Positions 1 through 8,927 are shown, counted from the stretch's first letter. The stretch is DNA of 64,000 bases from JAGVSR01 sp033765145 (GCA_033765145.1 JANRIH010000009.1:1-64000), one strand, 5' to 3'. The notes: generated from the sequence alone by a model not told the origin. Made by a program: numbers and translations.

Positions 1-399
1 GCCGCTTTCGCCCGGCGTATCGGGGTTGTAGGATTTTTCCAGCGAGTGGACGAGGCGGCGCAGGAAGTATTCGGCGTAGTTGGCGATATCCGGCGTCATC
101 TGGGCGTAACCGAAATAGGCGTCCCCCGTGCGATGCGACGAAGTCCGCAGCGCGCGCAGCAGATGCGTCTTGCCCGCGCCGGACTGGCCGTGGAACAGCA
201 GGATGCGCGCCTGATTGTTGCCGCCCTTACCCGAGGTGACCGAGCGCAGCGTCTCGGCGAATTTCAGGCGCGCTTTCGAATGGACCTCGCCGACGTCGAC
301 CGGGTCCGCACGCCAGATATCGTCTTCCCACGTGATCGAATGCTCGAAGGCGTGCGACAGCTCATCCACGGGCCAAGCCTTCTCGGCGGTCTCAGACAT
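1..399 (-). CDS. P-loop ATPase, N-terminal part (cut by window edge)
   Basis: Only the first 133 residues are present; the frame is open through base 1, so the gene continues outside the window. I translated it by hand from the ATG at 399. A Walker A motif, GQSGAGKTH, lies near residues 68-76, after an acidic N-terminal stretch containing SITWEDDIWRADP. The following sequence (LLRALRT, then a region rich in Tyr and Phe) resembles AAA+/ORC-like ATPases that load or regulate other proteins. It starts 32 bases after the stop of the gene at 432-1592, so the two form one transcription unit. Function unknown. Walker B, sensor and C-terminal parts cannot be seen, so the ATPase family cannot be assigned. 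ATPase fold: fairly sure. Role: open. Confidence 0.75.
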   Translation of the reverse strand, partial: MSETAEKAWPVDELSHAFEHSITWEDDIWRADPVDVGEVHSKARLKFAETLRSVTSGKGGNNQARILLFHGQSGAGKTHLLRALRTSSHRTGDAYFGYAQMTPDIANYAEYFLRRLVHSLEKSYNPDTPGESG

Positions 400-431
400 G
401 ACGATCAATTCCCTGGTCCTGGTCCACGCGG

Positions 432-1592
432 TCAGACTTCGACGCGCACGTAGTGCATCATGGTATTGGCGCCGAACGGCGTTTCGGAACGCTGAAACTC
501 GGCGCTCTTGCTCTTCAAGTCCGCCGTCGCGAGCTTGACGGTTCCCTGGCGATGGGCCTCGGCCAGCATCGCCTTGAACTCAATTTCGGAGAGGCTCCAA
601 TCCGCGTAATCCGTCCGAATGGCGTCCCAGACATGACAGATGAATGCGCGTGAAGGCCACCCCTGTGCGCGGGCGGCAGCGGCTTTCAGAACCGCATCGG
701 AAAAGTCGGCAAGGCCCGGCCGCGGCGGAGGCTGACCGGCCGCCTTAGGTTCACGGTCGTTGGCGGCCGCCGGCAGGTTCTTGCGTTCGACAGGGGTCGG
801 CGAGATTTGTTCAGAGCGTTGTGCAATTTCAGCCGGTGGACTGTCCAGCGGACCGGCCTTTTCGAAGAGCCCCGTTACATGCCGCTTTAGGATCGCGGCG
901 CGTAGGGCGTCGGGCTCGGGCTGGGCCGCACCGACGACTTCGGCGGCGAGAGCCGCGACGAGCTTCTGATCGGTTGCGAATTCACGCGGGCTTTTCGAGA
1001 GCTGGGCCGCGAGCGCGCGCGCCGCCTTCGACGGCAGTCGCTCACCCTTGCCGATCCCGGCCTTGATCTTGTTTCCGAATGCGCGCTCGAGGGCGACGAT
1101 GGCGAGCTGCGCGCGGAGCTTCGCGGCCGGCACGTTGCGCTTGCCCTTGAGGCCGAACGCACGCTGCAGAATGTGCGTCCGGAGTGCGTCCGGATCGGCC
1201 AGAGCGCGTAGCCGGCCGAGACTTTCGCCTTCGGCGCCCAACGCGCGCGCAACGAGGACGACGTCGCGCACTTCGAGCCAGCTAAGCGCGGACTTGCCGT
1301 CGAGCCTTAATTGTCGCGCGGCCTCGGCCGCTCCCACTTCGGTCGCCCCCAAGCGAGACCGCTGCTCGGTCGCAAGTCCGGTCGCGACGAGCCATGCGCA
1401 TGCCGCGTCGGCCAATGCGCGCCACTCGCCCGGTGACAGGCGGTGGGCACATAGCGCGCCCACGTCGCGCACGATCTCCGCCCGCGTTGCGCCGCCTTCG
1501 CAACAGATGCGCGCGAGGACGAGGTCGGTGACCGGATGGGCCGGCGACGGAAGACGTTCGGCGAGACGCGCTTCGCTTCCTCTCGGTGGCAT
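432..1592 (-). CDS. hypothetical protein, partner of the edge ATPase
   Basis: A 386-residue protein I do not recognise as a named family. The start at 1592 is chosen over an upstream codon because it has a purine-rich Shine-Dalgarno (AAGGGA) at the right distance. The N-terminal part is Ala/Arg/Leu-rich and helical. A Pro-rich linker (residues about 285-305) leads to a C-terminal domain (about 310-386) with the look of a winged helix: FSDAVLKAAA, FICHVWDAIR, LSEIEFKAMLAEAHR, and an ending FGANTMMHYVRVEV. I have an impression of similar C-terminal modules beside ATPases in predicted conflict systems, but that is inference from memory. No enzyme motif, signal peptide or membrane segment is visible. 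It is the first gene of the two-gene unit with the ATPase at 1-399. Confidence 0.7.
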   Translation of the reverse strand: MPPRGSEARLAERLPSPAHPVTDLVLARICCEGGATRAEIVRDVGALCAHRLSPGEWRALADAACAWLVATGLATEQRSRLGATEVGAAEAARQLRLDGKSALSWLEVRDVVLVARALGAEGESLGRLRALADPDALRTHILQRAFGLKGKRNVPAAKLRAQLAIVALERAFGNKIKAGIGKGERLPSKAARALAAQLSKSPREFATDQKLVAALAAEVVGAAQPEPDALRAAILKRHVTGLFEKAGPLDSPPAEIAQRSEQISPTPVERKNLPAAANDREPKAAGQPPPRPGLADFSDAVLKAAAARAQGWPSRAFICHVWDAIRTDYADWSLSEIEFKAMLAEAHRQGTVKLATADLKSKSAEFQRSETPFGANTMMHYVRVEV

Positions 1593-2111
1593 GGCGAGAG
1601 TCCCTTTCCAGTGGATGACGGTCGGTGGGACGCGCACGGCGACGGAGGTGGCAACCGCGCGCCGCAACCTCTCGGAAACGCAAAACGAATCAGTTGAAAC
1701 GTCAGCTCAAGTCTGGGCGGTTTCCGCTCGTGTTGGAAGGGCCACCGGAGCGGTTCGGGGTCATCGCAGGCTGGTCTGAGGCGTGCCTGCAACGCCCAAA
1801 GGACCAGCTGGCGGCCTCATCCACAGCCCATGCAAGCCGGCGGTGCCGATTCATTTTGACAGCGCCAAATTGGCGACACGTTCTCGGGACTTACTCCATC
1901 CGTCGCGGCGAGGGACGCGGCATTCCGTGCGGACGAGGAATGAGAAGGATCGGCGCGATGCGGCCAGACCGCGTGCGGGCCGATTTTCGAGTTGGTTTTG
2001 GGGCGCGATTTGGGGCTCACGGTTCGAACGCCTTTACCATTAACGACGAGTTAACGGGTCTCTGCGATGGTCAAGGTCGTTACCGCGCGTCTTCTGGCGG
2101 GAGTTTTTGGA
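1593..2111. other. 519-bp divergent intergenic region
   Basis: It lies between the minus-strand ATPase unit and the plus-strand CAP lipoprotein, so it should hold promoters for both. No convincing gene is seen. The only clear structure is the palindrome at 1863-1875 next to a TTGACA hexamer. Confidence 0.6.
1856..1875 (+). promoter_or_regulatory. TTGACA hexamer with adjacent 13-bp palindrome
   Basis: TTGACA at 1856-1861 matches a -35 box. One base later a perfect palindrome, CGCCAA-A-TTGGCG, occupies 1863-1875, where a repressor would overlap the spacer. A matching -10 is not obvious, so the promoter itself is uncertain. The palindrome is read directly from the sequence; its role as an operator is inference. 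Confidence 0.3.
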
Positions 2112-2774
2112 ATGTATCGCGTCATCGTCCCTGCCGCCCTGGCCCTGGCCACGGCAGCTTGCAGCCTCAACACGAGCTCCGTCTCGTCCGGATTTACGGA
2201 CACCTCCACGGCATCCATTTCGAAGCGGAAGACGCCGAGCGGTGTCGGCGCGGAACCGACGATCAGCCGGCCGAGTTCCCTTGCAGGTCAGAAACATGCG
2301 AGCCTCGAGGACAAGGCGCCAAAGGGCACCTTCGAGATCGCGCCCAAGGGGGCGCTTTCGGATCGGGATTACACCTCGACCCATCTCGATCCGCAATTTG
2401 CGCGGGATGTCATCAATCAGTACCGCGCCGACCACAAGCTGAAGCCGCTGAAGCTCAACGCCGAATTGACGGAAGCAGCCAAATCTCATTCGCGCGACCT
2501 CGCGAAGTGGGACCGGATCTCGCATTATGGCTCGGACGGGTCCAACCCGTGGGACCGTGTCCGGCGGACCGGCTACAAGGCGCGGCTCGCGGCTGAGAAC
2601 GTCGGCACGGGGCAGATCGACTTCTCCGAAGTCATGCGTGGCTGGAAGGCGAGCGCGGGGCATAACAAGAATCTGTTGCTCTCGGACGCGACCGAGATGG
2701 GTCTTGCGCTCGTGCAGGACCCAAAGACGGAGTTCAAGTCGTTCTGGACGCTCGTCCTCGCGTCACCGATGTGA
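2112..2774 (+). CDS. CAP/SCP-domain lipoprotein
   Basis: A 220-residue exported protein. The start at 2112 is preferred over an in-frame ATG at 2067 because GGGAG precedes it and because it places a clean signal peptide first: a hydrophobic run ending LATAAC, with Cys17 as a plausible lipidation site (the lipobox is imperfect). After a Ser/Thr/Lys-rich linker, residues about 90-215 form a CAP (cysteine-rich secretory protein, antigen 5, PR-1) domain, with INQYRADHKLKPL, the His in ISHYGSDGSNPWDRV, AENVGTG and the SAGHNKNLL segment. Bacterial CAP proteins are extracytoplasmic; their biochemical activity is mostly undefined. It appears monocistronic, with a convergent flippase gene downstream. 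Confidence 0.85.
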   Translation: MYRVIVPAALALATAACSLNTSSVSSGFTDTSTASISKRKTPSGVGAEPTISRPSSLAGQKHASLEDKAPKGTFEIAPKGALSDRDYTSTHLDPQFARDVINQYRADHKLKPLKLNAELTEAAKSHSRDLAKWDRISHYGSDGSNPWDRVRRTGYKARLAAENVGTGQIDFSEVMRGWKASAGHNKNLLLSDATEMGLALVQDPKTEFKSFWTLVLASPM

Positions 2775-2834
2775 GGCTTTGAACGTCCGGCCGGCGGTTT
2801 CGTGCGGCCGGATCCGCTGCGGCAACGCTCAATT

Positions 2835-4262
2835 CTAAAGATTGCGCCAGATCGCGACGTCGATGCCTAGCCGTTTCTTCGCAGCCACGGCATTGCCGAG
2901 CGCCGCGATCGCCAGCGAGGCGGCCGTCGCAACGGCGGCTCCCATCAGGCCGTAGGCTGGCACCAGCGCGAAGCAGAGCAAGAGGTCGAACACGGCTGCG
3001 CCGATCAGGACCGCCGCGCAGAGGCGGCTTTCGCCCAGCATGTTCATGAGCGTTTCGACGGGGCCGAAGCTCGAACGCAACATGAAGCCGACGACGAGCA
3101 CGGCCATCACGGGATAGCCGGACTGGAATTCCGGACCGAAGAGCGACAACAAGGGCTGGCCGAGGGCGAGGATGAATGCCGCGCCGGCCAGGGACGGCCA
3201 GAACGTCCAGTTGACGGCATCCTTGACGAAGGCCTCGAGTGCGGCCCGATCACCGCGCACATTGAGCGTTGAAAACCGGTTCGCGACGGCGCTCGCGACG
3301 GCGTAGTGCACGAACATGATAAGGCTCATCGTTTTCGCCGAAGCGAAATAGATGGCGACATCAGTCGGCGAGAGAAACCGCGATATCGCTAGGACGTCGG
3401 CGTTCTGCAGCACGAGTTCGGCGCCCGAGACCGCCACCAAGGGAAGAGACGCCGCGATCCATTTGCCGAACGCATACCGTCTCGGACCGGCGGGAACCGT
3501 TTCGGTGATGCGCCATTCTATGGCCGAAAGCTGCACCAGCGCCGCGCCGAGGGTCGCGAGAATTGCCGCGCTCGCGGCGGTTGTCGCGTTCATCGGCCAT
3601 CCGGCAGCCAAGGCGCTACCCATCGCGGCGAGCAGTAACAGCGGGCGGAGCACGTAGGGTGCCAGGAGACCGCTGATGATCCAGCGTTCGCCGCGGCCGA
3701 TCCCGTCCTGGACCTCGGTCAGGGCGAAGAGCGGCACGCAGAAGAGCGCGAGCGTCAGCGGAAGGACGGAGTGATGCGCGAGCGTCTCCGAGAACACCTG
3801 GAGCGCGACGAGGCCTGCCAAGGCAATTCCGCAACTCGCGGCAATCGTGAACATGCGGCCACCGAGCAGCAGTCCCCGATAGTGTTCGAAGTCGCTGGCT
3901 TCCCGGTAAGCCGGAAGCTGGCGCATCATTACGAGATTGAAGCCTGCATGTGACAAGCCGCCGAGCACCAGCACCCACGTCCAGACGAAGACGTAGATTC
4001 CGTATTCGAAACTTCCCATCCAGCGCGCAAGCGCGACCTGGGAGAGGTAGAGCAGGGCTGCAGAGGCAACGCGAACCGAGAACGCGATCAAGGCGTCGCG
4101 CTGGGCGCGCGAGCGATCGTCAGCGGCGGCTTTCAGGTCGGATACGAACCTTGATGCGGTCGCGATCACGTTTTGACGTCCCCGGAGATCAGGCGCAAGC
4201 CAATCAGCAGCGCTGAACGGGGCTTGGCGGGCTCGGTCCGCGCCCTCCGCCGAAATACTCAT
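2835..4262 (-). CDS. polysaccharide/lipid-linked oligosaccharide flippase (MOP superfamily)
   Basis: A 475-residue integral membrane protein with about 12 hydrophobic helices, the size and pattern of Wzx-like flippases in the MOP superfamily. A cytoplasmic N-terminal segment of about 50 residues comes first, then helices beginning ALIAFSVRVASAALLYLS. The family moves undecaprenyl-linked sugars across the inner membrane. The start at 4262 (MSISAEG) is preferred; an ATG four codons upstream is possible. No glycosyltransferases lie nearby, so the substrate cannot be guessed. Two AGCCTTAAA repeats sit about 40-60 bases upstream of the start. Confidence 0.8.
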   Translation of the reverse strand: MSISAEGADRARQAPFSAADWLAPDLRGRQNVIATASRFVSDLKAAADDRSRAQRDALIAFSVRVASAALLYLSQVALARWMGSFEYGIYVFVWTWVLVLGGLSHAGFNLVMMRQLPAYREASDFEHYRGLLLGGRMFTIAASCGIALAGLVALQVFSETLAHHSVLPLTLALFCVPLFALTEVQDGIGRGERWIISGLLAPYVLRPLLLLAAMGSALAAGWPMNATTAASAAILATLGAALVQLSAIEWRITETVPAGPRRYAFGKWIAASLPLVAVSGAELVLQNADVLAISRFLSPTDVAIYFASAKTMSLIMFVHYAVASAVANRFSTLNVRGDRAALEAFVKDAVNWTFWPSLAGAAFILALGQPLLSLFGPEFQSGYPVMAVLVVGFMLRSSFGPVETLMNMLGESRLCAAVLIGAAVFDLLLCFALVPAYGLMGAAVATAASLAIAALGNAVAAKKRLGIDVAIWRNL

Positions 4263-4300
4263 GCCGCAGGCCAATATCCTTATGCTTTCGCCGTCGAAAA

Positions 4301-4325
4301 AGCCTTAAAGCCCGGGAGCCTTAAA
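4301..4325. repeat. two 9-base direct repeats, AGCCTTAAA
   Basis: AGCCTTAAA occurs at 4301-4309 and again at 4317-4325, a 16-base period separated by CCCGGG-containing sequence. They lie upstream of the flippase start and overlap the stop of the small gene at 4321-4554. Direct repeats at this place may bind a regulator; no function is demonstrated. Confidence 0.4.
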
Positions 4326-4554
4326 CACGGGCCGATCCGGACACCCGGCGTTTCTCGCGAAGGCGAACCAGCTCCGCAACGCCGAGCCACGCCCAGGACC
4401 GGCCCGCATCACCTTCGTTCGTGTGGAGGCTCGCGAAAAATTCCGCGACGTCGGCGGCATGGGCGCCGTGGCGGCCTTCCAGGACGAGCGCCATCGTTTC
4501 GACGTCACGGGGCGTCGGGGTCGCGTCCTCGTCGGGGTGCCAATGGGCGGTCAT
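4321..4554 (-). CDS. small hypothetical protein (77 aa)
   Basis: A 77-residue acidic and charged soluble protein without signal peptide. The sequence reads like a real small helical protein rather than a chance frame: MTAHWHPDEDATP, then VLEGRHGAHAADVAEFF, GDAGRSWAWLGVAE and a basic tail. Its pattern (an ERHG-like turn followed by a helix and a GD.GRSWAW segment) resembles short uncharacterised proteins common in Hyphomicrobiales; this is from memory, not a search. It lies upstream of and in line with the flippase gene, about 58 bases apart. Function unknown. Confidence 0.55.
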   Translation of the reverse strand: MTAHWHPDEDATPTPRDVETMALVLEGRHGAHAADVAEFFASLHTNEGDAGRSWAWLGVAELVRLREKRRVSGSARV

Positions 4555-4826
4555 CGCGGTCGTCCTCGTTCAAGTGTCGCGGATACCGAGGAAGCAAGAA
4601 CGACGCCAAGCGGCGGGAACTTGTGCGCGGTCGGCAACGGCCCCCGCAAATGGTCGATGAAATACGCGATGGCGAGCGCCGTATTACGCTGCTGTCGCCT
4701 ATCGTGGCGCGCCGATGGCTTTCGGAATCGCCGAGATTGTCTCACACTGAGACAGCGGCTTCCATGCCGGATCGGGACGGGTCATTCGCTCTGGTCGACG
4801 CGGCTTCGACGGCGGCCGGCCTCGCC

Positions 4827-5894
4827 TCACGTTTCGGGCTTGGCCTTCGGCTTTGTGCTGCCGGCGTCCGCAGCGCCTTCCGGCGAGGACTTCACTTCGG
4901 TGGTCGTGGCCTTCTTGGCCTTTTCGCGGGCCTTGGCTTTTTCGCGGGCGGCCTTGATCCGCTCCTTCCGCGAGACGACAGCCGGGTTCTTGCGGCCATT
5001 GCCGCAGTCCCACGAAAGAATGGATTGGCGCACGCTCTTGACCGACGCGGTCGTCGGCGTCACGGGCACGTTGTCGATCGTCTGGGTATTGAAGAATTCT
5101 TTCCAGCCCTGGTTCTGGAAACCGTGTTCGAGCAGGCTTGCCGCGCGAATGGACCGATCCTGGCCGCTCGATTCACCGAGCACGACCGCCATCAGTTTGC
5201 GACCGTCGCGCGTCGCGCTCGCGACGACATTGAATCCGCTGTCGCAGATGAAGCCGGTTTTCAGCCCATCCGCGCCGTCGAACGTCTTCAAGAGCCCATT
5301 GTGGGACGCGAGGCGGATCTTCCCGATGCGCATGTCCGTCATGGACCAGTAGGCGGCATGTTCGGGGAATTCCCGTGTGACCGCGCGAGCGAGTTTCGCG
5401 AGATCGCGGGCCGTCGTGACCTGGAGGGGGGCGGGAAGTCCGTTCGGGTTGACGAACACCGTCCGCGACATGCCGAGTTCGCGGGCGGCGGCGTTCATGT
5501 CGGCTACGAACTGCTCTTCGCTTCCCGAGACTCGCTCGGCCAGCATCACGGCGACATCGTTGGCGGACTTGATGATCAGCGCCTTTAGGGCGTTGTCGAC
5601 GGTCAGTTCGGCGCCGATCGGCATGCCGATCTTGGACGGGGGCTGCGTCTGGGCGCGCTCCGAGCAGATGACCTTGTCCTCGAGCGTCAGGCGTCCGGCC
5701 TTGATGGCCTTGAACGTGACGTAGGCGGTCATGATTTTGGTCAAGGATGCGGGATGCCAGAGGTCATCCATTTCCTCGGCATAGAGGACCTTGCCGTTCG
5801 ACGGGTCGAACAGGAGCGTCGGATTGGCCACCGCAGGCGAGCCGATCGCGACCGAAAACACGATCGCTGCGGCGAGGCGATTTCGACAACGCAT
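4827..5894 (-). CDS. D-alanyl-D-alanine carboxypeptidase, PBP5/DacA-type
   Basis: A 355-residue periplasmic serine peptidase of family S11 that trims the terminal D-Ala of peptidoglycan stem peptides. All three active-site motifs are present: S50-LT-K53, S110-A-N112 and K212-T-G214. The signal peptide is residues about 1-23 (LAAAIVFSVAIGSPAVA). The start at 5894 has TGGAGG eight bases upstream. The C-terminal tail (about 305-355) is very rich in Lys, Ala and Glu and replaces the amphipathic membrane anchor of E. coli PBP5; such tails are seen in other alphaproteobacterial members. Monocistronic, close to the tRNA-Leu gene. Confidence 0.9.
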   Translation of the reverse strand: MRCRNRLAAAIVFSVAIGSPAVANPTLLFDPSNGKVLYAEEMDDLWHPASLTKIMTAYVTFKAIKAGRLTLEDKVICSERAQTQPPSKIGMPIGAELTVDNALKALIIKSANDVAVMLAERVSGSEEQFVADMNAAARELGMSRTVFVNPNGLPAPLQVTTARDLAKLARAVTREFPEHAAYWSMTDMRIGKIRLASHNGLLKTFDGADGLKTGFICDSGFNVVASATRDGRKLMAVVLGESSGQDRSIRAASLLEHGFQNQGWKEFFNTQTIDNVPVTPTTASVKSVRQSILSWDCGNGRKNPAVVSRKERIKAAREKAKAREKAKKATTTEVKSSPEGAADAGSTKPKAKPET

Positions 5895-6081
5895 CGATAA
5901 CCTCCAGAGACGCTTCCACGTACCACAGACATTCCGCGGGCCGCAACGGAGGCCGGACCTTTGCCTCGAGGGTGTTGTCGAATGGTCGGACGATCTCGGG
6001 CCAACCCGTGCGCAGGGTTGGTGCTGTGGCATCGCGGAAACACGCGCGATGGGTTGGCGGGCGGCATCGCGCAAGGAAATA

Positions 6082-6167
6082 TGGTGCCCCAGGAGGGACT
6101 CGAACCCCCACACCCTCGCGGATAGCAGATTTTGAGTCTGCCGCGTCTACCGTTCCGCCACTGAGGC
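6082..6167 (-). tRNA. tRNA-Leu (anticodon CAA)
   Basis: An 86-base gene on the minus strand. The acceptor arms GCCTCAG and CTGGGGC pair over seven positions with one G-U-type pair, and the 3' CCA is encoded. The anticodon stem-loop GCAGA-CTCAAAA-TCTGC gives anticodon CAA, reading UUG. The T-arm GGTTCGAGTCC is canonical, and the long variable arm fits a class II tRNA. No tRNA gene neighbours it and no integrase lies beside it, so it shows no sign of use as an attachment site. Confidence 0.95.
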
Positions 6168-6247
6168 TTCCGACCGCGACTGGCGCAGGGCCGGAGAAGG
6201 CGCGCACATAAGCCCAACGCCTGCCGGCCGTCAACGCGAGGCTTGCA

Positions 6248-6598
6248 TCATTTCCAACTGAAGTTCGAACGCCCAGTGCCGTGGATGTGCTCGGCAATTT
6301 CGACGTGGTCGCCGATTTTCGGCTCGGAGGACTTTTCGGCCATGACGTGGGCTTCGCGGCCGTCGTCGAGGCGCACGTCCACCATGACCGCGGTCTGGAT
6401 GGCGGCCGTCGAGACGCCGGCGACGGGGCCGACGTTCAAGACTTTGCCGGTCACAAGGCGCTTCTCGACTTTCGCGTCCACGCCTTCGAGCCAGAGTGCG
6501 CCCGCAACGCCCACGGCGACCAGCACCGCGAGGCCAGCCCACTGCAGGCGTCGCAGCATCAGTTGGCGCTCGAGCTTCCTTCGGGATTGTTCGTACAT
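6248..6598 (-). CDS. single-pass membrane protein, unknown function
   Basis: A 116-residue protein with a basic N-terminus (YEQSRRKLERQLMLRRLQ), one transmembrane helix at about residues 20-37 (WAGLAVLVAVGVAGALWL) and a C-terminal domain of about 70 residues, probably periplasmic, predicted to be mostly beta (VTGKVLNVGPVAG, AVMVDVRLDDGREAHVMA, PKIGDHVEIAEHIHGTG). The small beta domain with a GDHVEI turn suggests an OB-like barrel, which is inference. It lies downstream of ecm on the same strand, about 115 bases away, so it may share the transcript. Confidence 0.75.
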   Translation of the reverse strand: MYEQSRRKLERQLMLRRLQWAGLAVLVAVGVAGALWLEGVDAKVEKRLVTGKVLNVGPVAGVSTAAIQTAVMVDVRLDDGREAHVMAEKSSEPKIGDHVEIAEHIHGTGRSNFSWK

Positions 6599-6714
6599 GT
6601 CTGGTCCTCGGGCCGCACTCGCGGCGGCTGATCGTCATCAAGAGGGGTGTGAATCCGCCTGCGCCGCCGCAACTCTTTTCGCCGGGCTCATCCGCCGCGC
6701 GCTTTTCCGCAGGT

Positions 6715-8712
6715 CTACGCCGCGCGCTGCTCCGCAGCGACCAACCTCACGATATCCGCCATGATGTCGTTCAACTGGAAGTCCTTGGGTGTGTAAACGG
6801 CGGCGACGCCGAACGCCTTCAAGGTCTTTTCGTCCTCGGGCGGGATGATGCCGCCAACGACGACCGGCACGTCACCGAGGCCCTCAGCACGCATGCGGTC
6901 CATGACCTCGCGCACGAGCGGCACGTGGCTGCCTGAAAGAATCGACAGTCCGACGACGTGCACGGCCTCGTCGAGTGCGGCGCGGACGATCTGTGACGGC
7001 GTCAAACGGATGCCCTCGTAGACGACTTCCATACCGACGTCGCGGGCGCGGACCGCGATCTGCTCGGCCCCGTTCGAGTGGCCGTCGAGGCCCGGCTTGC
7101 CAACCAGGAACTTGATGCGGCGACCGAGTTTCGCCGACGCCGCATTGACGCTCGCGCGCACCTCGTTGAGCCCCGCTCCGTCGCGCTGGACGGCAGCTTG
7201 TGCGACACCGGTCGGGGCGCGGTATTCGCCGAAAATGCGGCGGAGAGTCGTGCCCCATTCGCCCGTGGTGACGCCCGCTTTCGCGCACGCGATCGACGGC
7301 TCCATGACATTACGGCCTTCTTTGGCAGCGGCCTCGAGCGCGTCGAGCGCCGCCTTCGCGGCCTTCGCGTCGCGCGCGGCGCGCCAGGCTTTCAGCCGTT
7401 CGATCTGCTCGGCCTCGACGGCCGGATCAACGACCATGATCGCGCCATCGCCCGTCGTCAAAGGCGAGGGTTCGGTCTCGGTCCACTTGTTGACGCCGAC
7501 CACGATCTGGCCGCCGGTTTCGATCCCGCGCAGGCGATCGGTATTGCTCTCGACCAACCGGCGCTTCATGTAGTCGATCGCGGAGACGGCGCCGCCCATG
7601 GCCTCGATGGCCTTCAATTCAGCCTTCGCCTGCTCCTTCAATTCATCGACTTTGCGCTTGATCTCGACGGACCCGGCGAAGATGTCGCCGTATTCCAGAA
7701 GGTCGGTCTCATAAGCCAGGATCTGCTGCATTCGGAGCGACCATTGTTGATCCCAGGGGCGGGGGAGACCCAGGGCCTCGTTCCAGGCCGGTAGCTGCAC
7801 GGCGCGCGCGCGCGCGTCCTTCGAGAGCGTGACGGCCAGCATCTCGAGCAGGATGCGGTAGACATTGTTTTCGGGCTGGGGCTCGGTCAGGCCGAGCGAG
7901 TTCACCTGGACGCCGTAGCGGAACAGGCGGTTCTTCGCGTCGGTCACGCCGTAGCGCTCGCGCGTGATCTCGTCCCAGAGTTCGGTGAACGCGCGCATCT
8001 TGCACATCTCGGTGACGAAGCGCATGCCCGCGTTGACGAAGAACGACACGCGGCCGACGACGTTGCCGAATTCGGCAGCCGGAACCTCACCGGACGCCTT
8101 CACCGTGTCGAGGACAGCGAGGCCTGTTGCAAGAGCGAACGCGAGTTCCTGGACGGGCGTCGCGCCGGCTTCTTGCAGATGGTAGGAGCAGACGTTCGTC
8201 GGGTTCCACTTGGGAACTTCCTTCGTCGAAAAAACGATGGTGTCCTTGATGAGACGCAGCGACGGCTCTGGCGGGAACACGTAGGTGCCGCGCGAGAGAT
8301 ATTCCTTGATAATGTCGTTCTGGATGGTGCCGGTCAGTTTGTTGCGGGGGGCGCCGGTCTCGTCGGCGACGGCGACGTAGAGCGACAGGAGCCAGGCGGC
8401 CGTCGCGTTGATCGTCATCGAAGTATTCATCTGATCGAGCGGGATGCCGTCGAGCAGCGTGCGCATATCGCCGAAATGGGAGACGGGCACGCCGACCTTG
8501 CCGACCTCACCCTTCGACAGCTCGTGGTCGCTGTCGTATCCGGTCTGTGTCGGCAGGTCGAAAGCGATCGACAGGCCGGTCTGGCCCTTGGCGAGGTTCA
8601 TCTTGTAGAGCGCGTTGGACTTGGCCGCGGTCGAATGGCCCGCATAGGTGCGGAACATCCACGGCTTGTCGCGATCTGGCTTCGCCGTTGCTTTCGGGGT
8701 CGTCTCGGACAT
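6715..8712 (-). CDS. ecm: ethylmalonyl-CoA mutase
   Basis: A 665-residue adenosylcobalamin enzyme that converts (2R)-ethylmalonyl-CoA to (2S)-methylsuccinyl-CoA in the EMC pathway (called MeaA in methylotrophs). The N-terminal substrate barrel begins with PWMFRTYAGHSTA, close to the MCM-family RTYAG motif. The C-terminal B12-binding domain starts near residue 532 and holds D543-G-H545-S-N-G548; His545 is the predicted lower cobalt ligand. The spelling GLDGHSNGAEQ in that motif is what I associate with Ecm, against GxDGHDRG in methylmalonyl-CoA mutases. Both domains are in one chain, as in known Ecm. It is transcribed away from ccr, with one small membrane gene between them. No cobalamin riboswitch is seen upstream. 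Confidence 0.93.
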   Translation of the reverse strand: MSETTPKATAKPDRDKPWMFRTYAGHSTAAKSNALYKMNLAKGQTGLSIAFDLPTQTGYDSDHELSKGEVGKVGVPVSHFGDMRTLLDGIPLDQMNTSMTINATAAWLLSLYVAVADETGAPRNKLTGTIQNDIIKEYLSRGTYVFPPEPSLRLIKDTIVFSTKEVPKWNPTNVCSYHLQEAGATPVQELAFALATGLAVLDTVKASGEVPAAEFGNVVGRVSFFVNAGMRFVTEMCKMRAFTELWDEITRERYGVTDAKNRLFRYGVQVNSLGLTEPQPENNVYRILLEMLAVTLSKDARARAVQLPAWNEALGLPRPWDQQWSLRMQQILAYETDLLEYGDIFAGSVEIKRKVDELKEQAKAELKAIEAMGGAVSAIDYMKRRLVESNTDRLRGIETGGQIVVGVNKWTETEPSPLTTGDGAIMVVDPAVEAEQIERLKAWRAARDAKAAKAALDALEAAAKEGRNVMEPSIACAKAGVTTGEWGTTLRRIFGEYRAPTGVAQAAVQRDGAGLNEVRASVNAASAKLGRRIKFLVGKPGLDGHSNGAEQIAVRARDVGMEVVYEGIRLTPSQIVRAALDEAVHVVGLSILSGSHVPLVREVMDRMRAEGLGDVPVVVGGIIPPEDEKTLKAFGVAAVYTPKDFQLNDIMADIVRLVAAEQRAA

Positions 8713-8927
8713 GGGGTTCAGGTTCCCTGGCGGAAAACGCGTCGCTGGGGAGTGTCTATCGCAATCCCGCGCCGCCGCAATGGGGTCGGCCGTCGCGCCG
8801 GGGCGGGACGCCCTCGCGTTCGCAGAGTCTCGATCCCGTTCGTCGAGTCGGCAGAGACGAGGGGCCGGAAGACTGGGGATTGGGCTTCGGGGGATGGGAG
8901 GCAGGCCGTATCGGGCCAGCCGACCGG

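Noticed and set aside
4551..4745. 64-codon minus-strand frame upstream of the small gene at 4321
   Set aside because: Very Arg-rich, no ribosome site, no recognisable pattern; more likely leader or intergenic.
4423..5352. Long plus-strand open frames opposite the carboxypeptidase and neighbours
   Set aside because: They lie antisense to well-supported genes, lack ribosome sites and have Arg/Ser-rich composition typical of high-GC shadow frames.
8713..8927. Cobalamin riboswitch upstream of ecm
   Set aside because: No B12-box-like conserved sequence or characteristic stems could be found in the short GC-rich gap.
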